Source: Bernardetia sp.
GTDB taxonomy: Bacteria; Bacteroidota; Bacteroidia; Cytophagales; Bernardetiaceae
DNA length: 64,000 nt
Assembly: GCA_020630575.1 (NCBI GenBank)
Contig: JAHDBD010000014.1
Coordinates: 62,001 to 126,000, forward strand
Direction of reading: 5' to 3'
Shown: piece after piece, positions 34,391-42,329 of the stretch
How the letters are laid out: every line of letters starts with the position of its first letter
How positions within the stretch are numbered: position 1 is the stretch's first letter
The notes under the pieces: model-generated
Databases searched by the model: none
Told to the model about the DNA's origin: nothing
What the model saw: the letters and a program-made list of their open reading frames with translations, nothing else
Translations under genes and position numbers: made by a program

Positions 34391-35644
34391 TTATGATTTG
34401 ATTTTTCTTACTTGTTTTCTTCGTTCTATTTCTTTTTGTATCAATAAATATTCTCTACTGGTTTGTCCTGCAATGGCTGTATTTTCGTCAGCTCTTCGCA
34501 TTAAATAGGGCATAACATCTTTTACTGCACCATAAGGAACATATTTTGCTACATTATATCCTGCTGCTGCCAAATTATTTGACATATTATCACTCATTCC
34601 ATAGAGTTGTGCAAAGTAAAAATTAGGGTCATTTTTTTCAATATTATTTGTATCCATCAAAACAACAAGCGAATAACAACTCAGTTCATTGTGTGTTCCT
34701 GCACAAAGAGCCATACGATCTCTATTTTCTACACAAAATTCCATTCCTGCATCAAAATCTCTATCTGTACTTAATTTATCAGGCTGAATTGGGTCTGGAT
34801 AGCCTTTTTCTTCTGCTCGTTTGCGTTCTTTTTCCATATATGCACCACGAACAAGTTTTGCACCTACATAATAATTTCCCTCAACTGCATTTTGATAAGC
34901 TGTTTTTAATTTTTCAAGTCTATCAACGGTATACATTTGATAGGTATTATAAATGAGAGCTTCTTCCTTGTTGTATTTTTGCATCATTTGATACGTCAAA
35001 TCATCTATAGTTTCTTGAAACCAAGTTTCCTCTCCATCTATAAAAAGACGAACATTGTTTTGATAAGCTGTTTCACAAATTTCGTTGAGTCGTTTATTCA
35101 AATTTTCCCAATTGATTTGCTCTTCAGGGTTCAAAGGCTCTTTTGCTTGTACTTTTTCCAAAATTTTGGAATGTCCAATACCTGTAATTTTAAAAACACA
35201 AAAAGGAATATTTGTGTCTCCTTTTGCTCTTTCTATGGTTCTGATAATTTCATTTTTTGTTTTCTCAAAACCTGTTACAGATTTTTCACCTTCTACTGAA
35301 TAATCTAGAATTGTCCCAATTCCTGCTTGAGAAAGCTGGATAACTGTTCGTTCGCTGTCTTCAATAGTTTCTCCACCACAAAAATGTTCGAAAAGAGTAT
35401 TTTTTACAACAGGTTTTACAAACGGCATTTTAATCTTGAAAGCCAATTTTAAGAGAGGTGTTCCCGACCCTACAAGTGTAGGGTTATTCATTGTCCAAAA
35501 AAGCAAATTCATCTTTTTTAAATCAAAATCTGAACGAGTAGCAAAAGCTGTTTCTGTATCATCAAAAGAAACGTGCTGTTTTGCCATCTGAATAATCTCT
35601 AAAGCAGACAAATCAGACAAGTTTGTATTAGGTTGTGTATCCAT
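34391..35644 (-). CDS. Proline dehydrogenase
   Basis: FAD enzyme that oxidises proline to pyrroline-5-carboxylate, first step of proline breakdown. 417 residues, the monofunctional type. Seen: DTETAFATRSDFDLKKMNLLFW, KPVVKNTLFEHFCGGETIEDSER, FCVFKITGIG, RLFIDGEETWFQ, NTYQMYTVDRL, and the signature KLVRGAYMEKERKRAEEKGYPDPIQPDKLSTDRDFDAG with the substrate carboxylate site (RR-type) around YLMRRADENTAIAGQ. The partner P5C dehydrogenase is not in the window. No signal peptide; membrane-associated in the cytoplasm. Confidence 0.93.
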   Translation of the reverse strand: MDTQPNTNLSDLSALEIIQMAKQHVSFDDTETAFATRSDFDLKKMNLLFWTMNNPTLVGSGTPLLKLAFKIKMPFVKPVVKNTLFEHFCGGETIEDSERTVIQLSQAGIGTILDYSVEGEKSVTGFEKTKNEIIRTIERAKGDTNIPFCVFKITGIGHSKILEKVQAKEPLNPEEQINWENLNKRLNEICETAYQNNVRLFIDGEETWFQETIDDLTYQMMQKYNKEEALIYNTYQMYTVDRLEKLKTAYQNAVEGNYYVGAKLVRGAYMEKERKRAEEKGYPDPIQPDKLSTDRDFDAGMEFCVENRDRMALCAGTHNELSCYSLVVLMDTNNIEKNDPNFYFAQLYGMSDNMSNNLAAAGYNVAKYVPYGAVKDVMPYLMRRADENTAIAGQTSREYLLIQKEIERRKQVRKIKS

Positions 35645-35780
35645 TTTGGTCAGTTCTCAGTGAATAATTGCTAGTAAGCAGACTAGCAAATCGTCAAATT
35701 ATTTTTTTATGATATGTAATTTTTAAATTCAAAATTTATCTAGGAAAACTAACTTTTGATTTCCTAAAAAACACTAACTT

Positions 35781-35832
35781 TTGTTGGTGTTTTAGCGAAG
35801 TGATACCACTAAATAAATGCACAAAGCCATTA
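35781..35832. repeat. Dispersed hairpin family, copy B (partial)
   Basis: TTGTTGGTGTTTTAGCGAAG followed by TGATACCACTAAATAAATGC matches copy C (43798-43840) over about 40 bp with several changes; the right arm of the stem has decayed. No intact outer terminal repeats. Confidence 0.5.
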
Positions 35833-35911
35833 GTTTTGTTACTCTTCAGGTCTTAAAATAACTCAGAAGTATGATTTTGATTACTTACTATCTATCTTTT
35901 ACAGTTTATTT

Positions 35912-37012
35912 CTAACTTCTTCCGAAAATTCTATATTCTTTATATCCTTTCCAAAATTCTAAAGCCATAACTCTTAAAATAGTATAGACAGGAATAGCGA
36001 AAATCATTCCCACAGCACCAGCCAAAGCTGCTCCCATAAAAACAACACTAAATATTTCTAAAGGATGTGCTTTTATACTTCTTGAAAAAATGATGGGTTG
36101 AAGCAAAAGGTTATCAGAAAGTTGGACTATCAAAAATACGATAATTACTTTGATTGCTAAAATAGAAAATGCAGTATCTTGAGTTTGTTGAAGTTGAGTA
36201 GAAAGCGAAACAATGAGACCAAAAGAAGCTCCCAAAATAGGGCCTATATAAGGAATCAGATTGGCAATGGCTGCAAAAATAGCAATTGTAACAGCATATT
36301 TTACTTCTGAAACAATAAGTCCAATCGAAACCAAAGTAAAGATAGAGAACATCTGAATCAGCAGTCCGAAAAGGTAATTGGAAAGTAGTTTTTCAATTTT
36401 ATAAATAGCACTTATCGAAACTTCAAAATAAGCATTTGGAATCAGGGCAATTACATTTCTTCTAAAAAGTCCTTTTTCATAGAGCAAAAAGAAAGAAATA
36501 AAAAGTACCGAAATTGTTCCTATAAAAATATTACTTGTCGTTGAGAGAATCTCATTGATAACATTTCCAATTTTCATTTCTGCAAAAAAAGAGAAAAAAT
36601 AGTCTTGAATTCCATTCATCAAAAAACCTTTTTCTTCTTTTACCCATCTTCTTTCTATTAAAAACTTCTCTATATAATCAATAGGAGAAACAATGTTTTC
36701 AAAAAGGGAGTTGTAATCTAGAGCTGAAATAAATTCTATTTGCTCAGAAACTAGTGGAATAAAAAGCAGAACAAAAAGAGCAATAATGCCAGCAAAAATA
36801 GAAAAGGAAAGCATCACAGCAAAAGCACGAGGCAATTGAATGCCTGCAATCTGAATCTGACTAATATAGTTGGTAGGAGTTTGAAGAACAGCACTAAAAA
36901 CCATGGCAACTACGAAATATCCTACAATAGTAGAAAAGAACCAACTAAAAATACCTAGAAGAACTAAAATTGGAAGAACTATTAGGTAAAAAATAACTAA
37001 GCGTCTTATCAT
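35912..37012 (-). CDS. AI-2E family transporter (second of two)
   Basis: 366 residues, same family as 21736-22863. About eight hydrophobic segments; marks: FAVMLSFSIFAGIIALFVLLFIPL, the central IEKLLSNYLFGLLIQMFSIF, ANLIPYIGPILGASFGLIVSL, LQPIIFSRSIKAHPLEIFSVVFMGAALAGAVGMIFAIP. The extracytoplasmic loop (about 88-160) is longer than in the first copy. Substrate unknown. A basic C-terminal end KGYKEYRIFGRS faces the cytoplasm. Stands alone. Confidence 0.88.
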   Translation of the reverse strand: MIRRLVIFYLIVLPILVLLGIFSWFFSTIVGYFVVAMVFSAVLQTPTNYISQIQIAGIQLPRAFAVMLSFSIFAGIIALFVLLFIPLVSEQIEFISALDYNSLFENIVSPIDYIEKFLIERRWVKEEKGFLMNGIQDYFFSFFAEMKIGNVINEILSTTSNIFIGTISVLFISFFLLYEKGLFRRNVIALIPNAYFEVSISAIYKIEKLLSNYLFGLLIQMFSIFTLVSIGLIVSEVKYAVTIAIFAAIANLIPYIGPILGASFGLIVSLSTQLQQTQDTAFSILAIKVIIVFLIVQLSDNLLLQPIIFSRSIKAHPLEIFSVVFMGAALAGAVGMIFAIPVYTILRVMALEFWKGYKEYRIFGRS

Positions 37013-37178
37013 TTTTTGATTGCGTTTTTTTTACAAAAATACAGATTAAATCAACGCTAATTTACTATTAATAAAAAAATCTTTGAAAAAATCAGATACA
37101 AAATACTAACTTTTTCTAATTTGAGTGTTTTTTAGCTAATTTGTAGAAAATTATTATGTGCTTAAAGCTTTATTAGTT

Positions 37179-37337
37179 ATGAAAAATAATAAACAACGAC
37201 CTTTTATTCTATCCCAAAAAACAGTTCGGACATTAGCCTTACTTTTTGTGGCTTTACTTACTGCTGGAACAGTTCTTATTTTGGGAGGCTTTGAAGTAAA
37301 CTGGAAAGATGCATTGGAAGGTCTATTGAAAATGTAA
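37179..37337 (+). CDS. Small single-helix membrane protein (52 residues)
   Basis: ATG 37179 to TAA 37335-37337, 52 codons. Sequence starts MKNNKQRPFILSQKTVRTL, then a hydrophobic segment (about residues 20-38, LALLFVALLTAGTVLILGG), then FEVNWKDALEGLLKM. Basic N-terminus and one membrane helix, so N-in orientation is likely. It lies in the divergent gap between an AI-2E gene and a VWA gene, 186 bp before the latter, with the usual A-rich sequence before ATG. No family recognised; it is supported only by frame length, composition and start context. Confidence 0.5.
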   Translation: MKNNKQRPFILSQKTVRTLALLFVALLTAGTVLILGGFEVNWKDALEGLLKM

Positions 37338-37523
37338 ATTAATTTAATGATTTGAGAAAACTAAGACAGTTATGACTACTTCGGATTGATTTTTGAATTA
37401 AAACATCACTAATTTAAGTCAATTTTTTATTTGTAAAATCCTAATTTTGCTTACATCTTTTATAAAATTGACAATTCATTTCTTCCTAATCTATTCCTAG
37501 TTTACTACTAAAAAATCTTTTCA

Positions 37524-38294
37524 ATGACATATTCTAATTCTTTTCAAAAATTCATACAACAATTAGTTGTCTCTTCACTTTTAGCTATTTGCTTTTTATT
37601 CTCTTTTATAACTCATTCTTATGCACAAGATGAAGCACCAACAGATAGTGTTTTAACAGAAGAAGTAACAGAAGAAATTGTTTTAGAAGAACACATGGAT
37701 ATTATTTTGGCTATTGATGTTTCTTCATCTATGAAAGTAGAGGACGTAACACCAACCCGACTAGAAGCTGTAAAATCGGCAGCACAACAACTTATGAGTG
37801 TACATGCAACAGCACGTTATGGTATCGTGCTTTTTGCTGGAGAATCTATGATTTATGCTCGCTTGGGTGATCAAGAAGTCGATTTATATCAACTTTTAGA
37901 GCAAATTACGACTGATTTGGTAGATGGAACAGGAACAGTACTTGGAGAAGCTCTTGATACTTCAATCAAAGAGTTTGAGCGTGTAGGTTCGACCAACAGA
38001 AAAATTATTATCTTTAGTGATGGTGCAACTTCTGAAAGTGACAATATTTTCAAACGTGCTTTACTATTGGCTAGTAAGCGTGATGTAGAAGTGTATGCAA
38101 TTGGTGTCGGACGTGGAGGAGAAGCTGCAATTACTACGCCTGATCAAGAGCATATTACTATCAAAAGTCCTTATAATGATGAGTCTTTGAAGCAAATTAG
38201 TATTTTTACAAATGGAAAATATTATCACGCAGAAAGTTTTGAAGAGATGAGTAAAATAGCTGAAGAAATATCTCTTCTTCTTAATTCTAAATAG
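37524..38294 (+). CDS. Secreted/membrane VWA domain protein (BatA/BatB-like)
   Basis: 256 residues. Hydrophobic N-terminus (residues 15-34, VVSSLLAICFLFSFITHSYA) is a signal peptide; a short acidic linker follows. Von Willebrand A domain from about residue 56: MDIILAIDVSSSMKVEDVTPTRLEAVK with the metal site D-x-S-x-S (DVSSS), then YGIVLFAGESM, TDLVDGTGTVLGEALDTS, RKIIIFSDGATSESDN, VYAIGVGRGGE. The motifs are closest to the Bat (aerotolerance) family VWA proteins, but it lacks their membrane helices after the domain and no MoxR gene is near. May bind a protein ligand through the divalent cation. Confidence 0.82.
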   Translation: MTYSNSFQKFIQQLVVSSLLAICFLFSFITHSYAQDEAPTDSVLTEEVTEEIVLEEHMDIILAIDVSSSMKVEDVTPTRLEAVKSAAQQLMSVHATARYGIVLFAGESMIYARLGDQEVDLYQLLEQITTDLVDGTGTVLGEALDTSIKEFERVGSTNRKIIIFSDGATSESDNIFKRALLLASKRDVEVYAIGVGRGGEAAITTPDQEHITIKSPYNDESLKQISIFTNGKYYHAESFEEMSKIAEEISLLLNSK

Positions 38295-38376
38295 AGCTAG
38301 GATGCACTTCTTGGCTGTTTGAAGAAATTTGTCACGAATCAAATTTATTTTTTGTAATTTTGCATTCTTATATTTT

Positions 38377-38410
38377 AAACCCTAAGGGTCTTTAAAGATT
38401 CTTAGGGTTT
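38377..38410 (+). terminator. Hairpin after VWA gene
   Basis: AAACCCTAAG (38377-38386) and CTTAGGGTTT (38401-38410) form a 10-bp stem; the loop contains a small palindrome (TCTTTAAAGA). It could end the VWA message. Confidence 0.6.
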
Positions 38411-38470
38411 TGAGTTGAGTACAACAAATAGCAAATTATGAGTGATAATAGATGTAGAGTTATTTTCTCT

Positions 38471-39346
38471 ATGAAAGGAAATAAATTTTTAATTATATTT
38501 TTATTTTTGACAAGTTTTATTTTTTCTTGTCAAGAATCCGAAACAAAAGAAGAAATAACAGGAACTCCTGTGGCACAAGTAGGAGAGAGTTATCTATTTC
38601 AAGAAGAAATAACAGAACTTTTACCTCCTAATTATAGCCAAGAAGACAGCACAAATATTGTAAAAAGATATGTTGATAATTGGATAGAAAGAAAACTTTT
38701 ACTCAAAGAAGCAGAATCTAAAAGTGGCATTGACCAAAAAGAATTAGAAGAACGATTAGAAGATTATAAATATCAACTCTTGGTTCATGCTTACAAACAA
38801 AACTATGTCAATGAATATTTGGATACACTTGTTACAGAGCCTCAAATAAGCACATATTATGAAGAAAATAAAGCTAATTTTGAACTGAAACAGCCTATTG
38901 TAAAAGCTTATTTTGTCAAAGTAAAATTAAATACACCTCAAACTCAATTAGATGATCTTCGTAAATGGATGCGTTCTGATTTAGAGCCTAGTTCAGACGA
39001 AACTGAGAAATTAAAATCATATAGCTATGGTTTTGCAGCAAGTTATTTTCTGCAAGACGATAAATGGTTACCTATTTCAGAGCTTGTTGCCAATACGCCT
39101 TTTGATAGAAATTTATTACTTCAAAAAAATAAATTTGTAGAAAGTGAAGATGCAGCGTATTATTATTTCTTAAAGATAAACGATTTCAAAATTCAAGACC
39201 AAGTTTCTCCATTAGACTATGTCAAAAGTCAAATTATTAGTGTAATTCTGAACAAACGAAAAGTAGAGTTACAAAAAGAACTTGAAACAAAAGTAATGGA
39301 CAGAGCAAAAGAAAATCAGGACTATAAAATTTTTGGGGTAGAATAA
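38471..39346 (+). CDS. SurA-N-like lipoprotein, folding factor without PPIase domain
   Basis: From ATG 38471 the protein has 291 residues and starts with a lipoprotein signal (KGNKFLIIFLFLTSFIFSCQES, lipobox FSC); the upstream ATG 33 bp earlier would put 11 polar residues before it. The N-terminal half resembles the SurA/PpiD chaperone core: VAQVGESYLFQEEITELLPPNYS, IVKRYVDNWIERKLLLKEAES, helices to about 110, then ISTYYEENKANFELKQPIVKAYFVKVKL. No parvulin (PpiC) catalytic domain follows. It is directly upstream of the two-parvulin gene and probably works with it in outer-membrane protein folding. Confidence 0.78.
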   Translation: MKGNKFLIIFLFLTSFIFSCQESETKEEITGTPVAQVGESYLFQEEITELLPPNYSQEDSTNIVKRYVDNWIERKLLLKEAESKSGIDQKELEERLEDYKYQLLVHAYKQNYVNEYLDTLVTEPQISTYYEENKANFELKQPIVKAYFVKVKLNTPQTQLDDLRKWMRSDLEPSSDETEKLKSYSYGFAASYFLQDDKWLPISELVANTPFDRNLLLQKNKFVESEDAAYYYFLKINDFKIQDQVSPLDYVKSQIISVILNKRKVELQKELETKVMDRAKENQDYKIFGVE

Positions 39347-39453
39347 AATTATTTTTTTGCTACAAAAACCTCTTGTTTTACGTACTCCCTTTGGTTAAGC
39401 TCTCAATCAAACTTTACTTTCATTGAACTTAGAATAAATATTAAAATTTGCTT

Positions 39454-39491
39454 TTGTTGGTATTTTAGAATACCCAAGCCAACAAATACAT
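39454..39491. repeat. Dispersed hairpin family, copy F (partial)
   Basis: TTGTTGGTATTTTAG (39454-39468) and CCAACAAATACAT (39479-39491) correspond to the two arms of copy C with a changed loop. It sits 35 bp before the ATG of the SurA-like gene. Confidence 0.5.
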
Positions 39492-39526
39492 AATAAAAAC
39501 TAAACATCAATTCACTAATTTTATAT

Positions 39527-40879
39527 ATGAACAATTTCAAAATCAAATTTTCTACTTTTTTACTCTTACTAGGATTTTGTCTGATTTCTACAACTAGTTT
39601 TTCACAACAAGTAGCAGACAAAATTATCGTTAAGGTAGATAATTATATCATTCTGAAATCAGAATTAGAACTTTCGTATCAAAACTATTTAAGTTCTCAA
39701 GATGGAAAACAAGACCCAAATGCAAAATGCGAAATCTTGCGTCAACTTCTTTTTAATAAAGTAATGTATGCGAAAGCAGAAATAGATTCTGTTATTGTCT
39801 TAGATGCACAAGTAGAAAGTGAAGCGTCAAATCGTCTTTCTATGATGGTAGAACGTGCAGGTGGTGATGAGAAAAAACTAGAGGAATATCTAGGCAAATC
39901 TTTAGCTGATATAAAAGAAGAACTTTTAGAACCTATCAAGGAACAGCTAACTATTCAAAAAATGCGTTCTGAAATAACAACAGATGCAAAAGTAACGCCT
40001 TCACAGGTTCGCAAATTTTATAAATCTATCCCTCAAGATAGTTTGCCATTTTTACCAGCAGAATATGAAGTAGCTCAAATGCTAGTTTATGCAAAGGTAA
40101 GTAAGCAAGAAAAAGACAGAGTAAGAAAACAGCTTTTAGACATTCGTACACGTATTAAAGCAGGAGAAGATTTTGCAGCTCTAGCTAAAGAATTTTCTGC
40201 CGATTTGGGTTCAGCTGCTCAAGGTGGAAACTTAGGCTATAGAGAACGTGGAGAACTTGTTCCTGAATATGAAGCTGCTTCTTTTGCTCTTAAACCAATG
40301 GAGATTTCAGAACCAATTGAATCAGAATATGGTTTTCACTTGATTCAGCTTTTAGAAAGACGTGGAAATTTGATCAATACTCGTCATATTCTCATTCGCC
40401 CAAAACCGAGTGCTGAAGATATGGTTTATACCAATCATTTTGTTGATAGCCTTCGTAATTTGATTATAAAAGATAGTTTGACATTTGCAAAAGCTGTATT
40501 TGAGCATTCAGCTGATAGAAGCTCAAAAAATAATGGTGGACGTATTTTGAGTCAGCAAACAGGAAGTTCGAAGCTAGTAGCCGAAGATTTTGATTATAAT
40601 ACCTATTTGATTTTGGATACAATGAAATTAAAATCAGTTAGTCAGCCGTTGCCATTTAGAAGTCCTGATGGAAAAGAAGCTGTTCGTCTTTTGTATTTCA
40701 TAGACAAAACAAAACCTCACCAAGCAAATTTGAATGATGATTATGAAAAAATCTATCAAGCAGCCTTAAATGACGAAAGAGCAAAAATGCTTGACGAGTG
40801 GTTCTTTACAGCCATAAAAGAACTTTATATTGATATTGATGAAGATTATAATAAATGTAATCTTATAGAGGGGATTTAA
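39527..40879 (+). CDS. Periplasmic SurA-like peptidyl-prolyl isomerase
   Basis: 450 residues. Signal peptide 1-27 (FSTFLLLLGFCLISTTSFSQQ). SurA N-terminal chaperone helices at about 28-155 (VADKIIVKVDNYIILKSELELSYQNYLSSQ, LRQLLFNKVMYAKAEID). Two parvulin domains: first about 182-290 (EYEVAQMLVYAKV, GEDFAALAKEFSADLGSAAQGGNLGYRERGELVPEYEAASFAL, SEPIESEYGFHLIQLLERR), second starts NTRHILIRPKPS and is more diverged. Binds unfolded outer-membrane proteins and turns prolyl bonds. Preceded by a PPIC-less lipoprotein relative; typical Bacteroidetes arrangement. Confidence 0.9.
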   Translation: MNNFKIKFSTFLLLLGFCLISTTSFSQQVADKIIVKVDNYIILKSELELSYQNYLSSQDGKQDPNAKCEILRQLLFNKVMYAKAEIDSVIVLDAQVESEASNRLSMMVERAGGDEKKLEEYLGKSLADIKEELLEPIKEQLTIQKMRSEITTDAKVTPSQVRKFYKSIPQDSLPFLPAEYEVAQMLVYAKVSKQEKDRVRKQLLDIRTRIKAGEDFAALAKEFSADLGSAAQGGNLGYRERGELVPEYEAASFALKPMEISEPIESEYGFHLIQLLERRGNLINTRHILIRPKPSAEDMVYTNHFVDSLRNLIIKDSLTFAKAVFEHSADRSSKNNGGRILSQQTGSSKLVAEDFDYNTYLILDTMKLKSVSQPLPFRSPDGKEAVRLLYFIDKTKPHQANLNDDYEKIYQAALNDERAKMLDEWFFTAIKELYIDIDEDYNKCNLIEGI

Positions 40880-40929
40880 TTTCTCAAGTCGTTGGTGGAG
40901 ACACCGACAACGGCTAAATTGTAAGTGAT

Positions 40930-40968
40930 AAAAAATGGTTTCAAGTGTTTTGCTTGAAACCATTTTTT
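40930..40968. terminator. Strong hairpin terminator after SurA-like gene
   Basis: AAAAAATGGTTTCAAG (40930-40945) pairs perfectly with CTTGAAACCATTTTTT (40953-40968), 16 bp, loop 7 nt, T-run after. A nearly identical stem lies at 42266-42308 on the far side of the TIR gene. Confidence 0.85.
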
Positions 40969-40983
40969 TTATTTTAGAATATA

Positions 40984-41057
40984 CCTCGTTGACGGCTTCA
41001 TTTGAGTCTCAACGACGGTTTGCTTTATTTCATCAACGAGGCGTTGCCGTCGTTGAG
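40984..41057. repeat. Interleaved inverted repeats at the 3' end of the TIR gene
   Basis: Order A-B-A'-B': CCTCGTTGA (40984-40992), CTCAACGACGG (41008-41018), TCAACGAGG (41033-41041), CCGTCGTTGAG (41047-41057). A pairs with A' and B with B' in a crossing fashion, while A-B and A'-B' can also pair (CGTTGA/TCAACG). So the RNA has a pseudoknot-like and a two-hairpin alternative. G+C is much higher than around it. It begins 12 bp after the TIR stop on the minus strand. Confidence 0.55.
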
Positions 41058-41068
41058 GATTGCGAATA

Positions 41069-42169
41069 TTACTTTATATCATCACAAACTTTCTGCATTT
41101 CTGTTTCAAAATTATTCTTACTTATATTTCTACAAAGAGAATTTTTTAAACGTCCTACTATTTCAGCTAAATTAGTTTCTAGCTTTCTATAACGAGTACG
41201 CTCATCTTGCAAATGTTCGATTCCAATATTTTCTTTTCTACATTCGTCAATTTCTTCATCAATTTCTTGTAGTTCTTTTCTAACTACTTTCATGCTTTCT
41301 CTGACAAACGAACGTCCGAAGAAAGAATCATCTTCATAAACAGCAATAAACTTTTTATTAGCTAATTTTTCTCCTGCAAAAGTAAGAACACTTTCCATTG
41401 CTACCCAAGCAGAAAGTAAACTGTTTTTAGAAACCAAAGAAAGTGTAATATCATTTTCTCGCACACATTTTTCAATAAATGTTTTTATGTCTTCACCTGA
41501 TTTCATTGCTTCTGAATCTATGGTAACATTAATTCCTTTTTTTGTTAAAAAGTCTTTTGCTCTATTGGCTAATTCCTTGTCTTTGTGATTGTAGGAAATA
41601 AAAACAGAGGTTTTTTTTTCTTCCTTCAAACTCTCACTAATATCCTCTTGTGCTTTTTGAGTTTTTGTATCTAAATCTTTTAATTCTGAATTATTGGGAT
41701 TCTCTCCTTTTAAGTTTTGAACTTTCTGACGGTATTCTTTAAGTTCTTCTTCAGTTTTCTCAAGGTCTTTCTTTAAAGCAAATCTCACTTTTCCTGCTGC
41801 TGTTTGATATTCTTCTAATAAAAATTCTTGTTTCTCCAAAAGTAAATCAATCGCTTTTTTGATTCCTTTTATTTCTGTTTCTGTTCCGTAAGCCATAGTT
41901 TCAGTAGTTTTTTGGGTGGTGGTTTTATGATTTTGTTCAATAATCGGAACAACTTCTTTGATTTTAGAACTATTCAAAAATAGTTGCAATCCTTGAACCT
42001 GCATTGGATTAGGCGCAAATCCCATATTTATTTGATGCTCAATATTCATTTTGATAGTAGAATATTGATTATACGGATTTTCTTCAAAGTATAAATCCAA
42101 ATAATCTAATACTTCTTGAAACTTTCCTGCTTCGGCTTGTTTTTTTAGTTGTTTTATTTTTTCGGACAT
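41069..42169 (-). CDS. Solitary TIR-domain protein with N-terminal helical module
   Basis: 366 residues, cytoplasmic. Residues 1-70 are helical (SEKIKQLKKQAEAGKFQEVLDYLDLYFEENP), similar in style to effector-associated domains seen in bacterial conflict proteins; 100-185 is a long charged coiled coil (LEEYQTAAGKVRFALKKDLEKTEEELKEY). The TIR domain starts at about 187 (TSVFISYNHKDKELANRAKDFL) and has KSGEDIKTFIEKCVREND, LSLVSKNSLLSAWVAMESVL: S-x-W-x3-E with Glu259 at the place of the NADase catalytic glutamate. The tail (about 290-366) is helical. Neighbours are housekeeping genes, so it is a one-gene insert; NAD-dependent abortive defence or signalling is inferred, not shown. Confidence 0.88.
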   Translation of the reverse strand: MSEKIKQLKKQAEAGKFQEVLDYLDLYFEENPYNQYSTIKMNIEHQINMGFAPNPMQVQGLQLFLNSSKIKEVVPIIEQNHKTTTQKTTETMAYGTETEIKGIKKAIDLLLEKQEFLLEEYQTAAGKVRFALKKDLEKTEEELKEYRQKVQNLKGENPNNSELKDLDTKTQKAQEDISESLKEEKKTSVFISYNHKDKELANRAKDFLTKKGINVTIDSEAMKSGEDIKTFIEKCVRENDITLSLVSKNSLLSAWVAMESVLTFAGEKLANKKFIAVYEDDSFFGRSFVRESMKVVRKELQEIDEEIDECRKENIGIEHLQDERTRYRKLETNLAEIVGRLKNSLCRNISKNNFETEMQKVCDDIK

Positions 42170-42265
42170 AGGCTTTGGAATTTTACATTGATGAGCATTA
42201 CAAATCAGGTGGGCTTTTAGAAAGAAATTTAAGAAAAATACTCATTTTCTTTTAAAAAAGCCATA

Positions 42266-42308
42266 AAAAAACGGTTTCAAATTATACTATAACTTGAAAC
42301 CGTTTTTT
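42266..42308 (-). terminator. Terminator after tyrS
   Basis: AAAAAACGGTTTCAA (42266-42280) pairs perfectly with TTGAAACCGTTTTTT (42294-42308), 15 bp, 13-nt loop, 22 bp after the tyrS stop on the minus strand. Confidence 0.85.
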
Positions 42309-42329
42309 ACTTTATTACTTATTCAGAAT

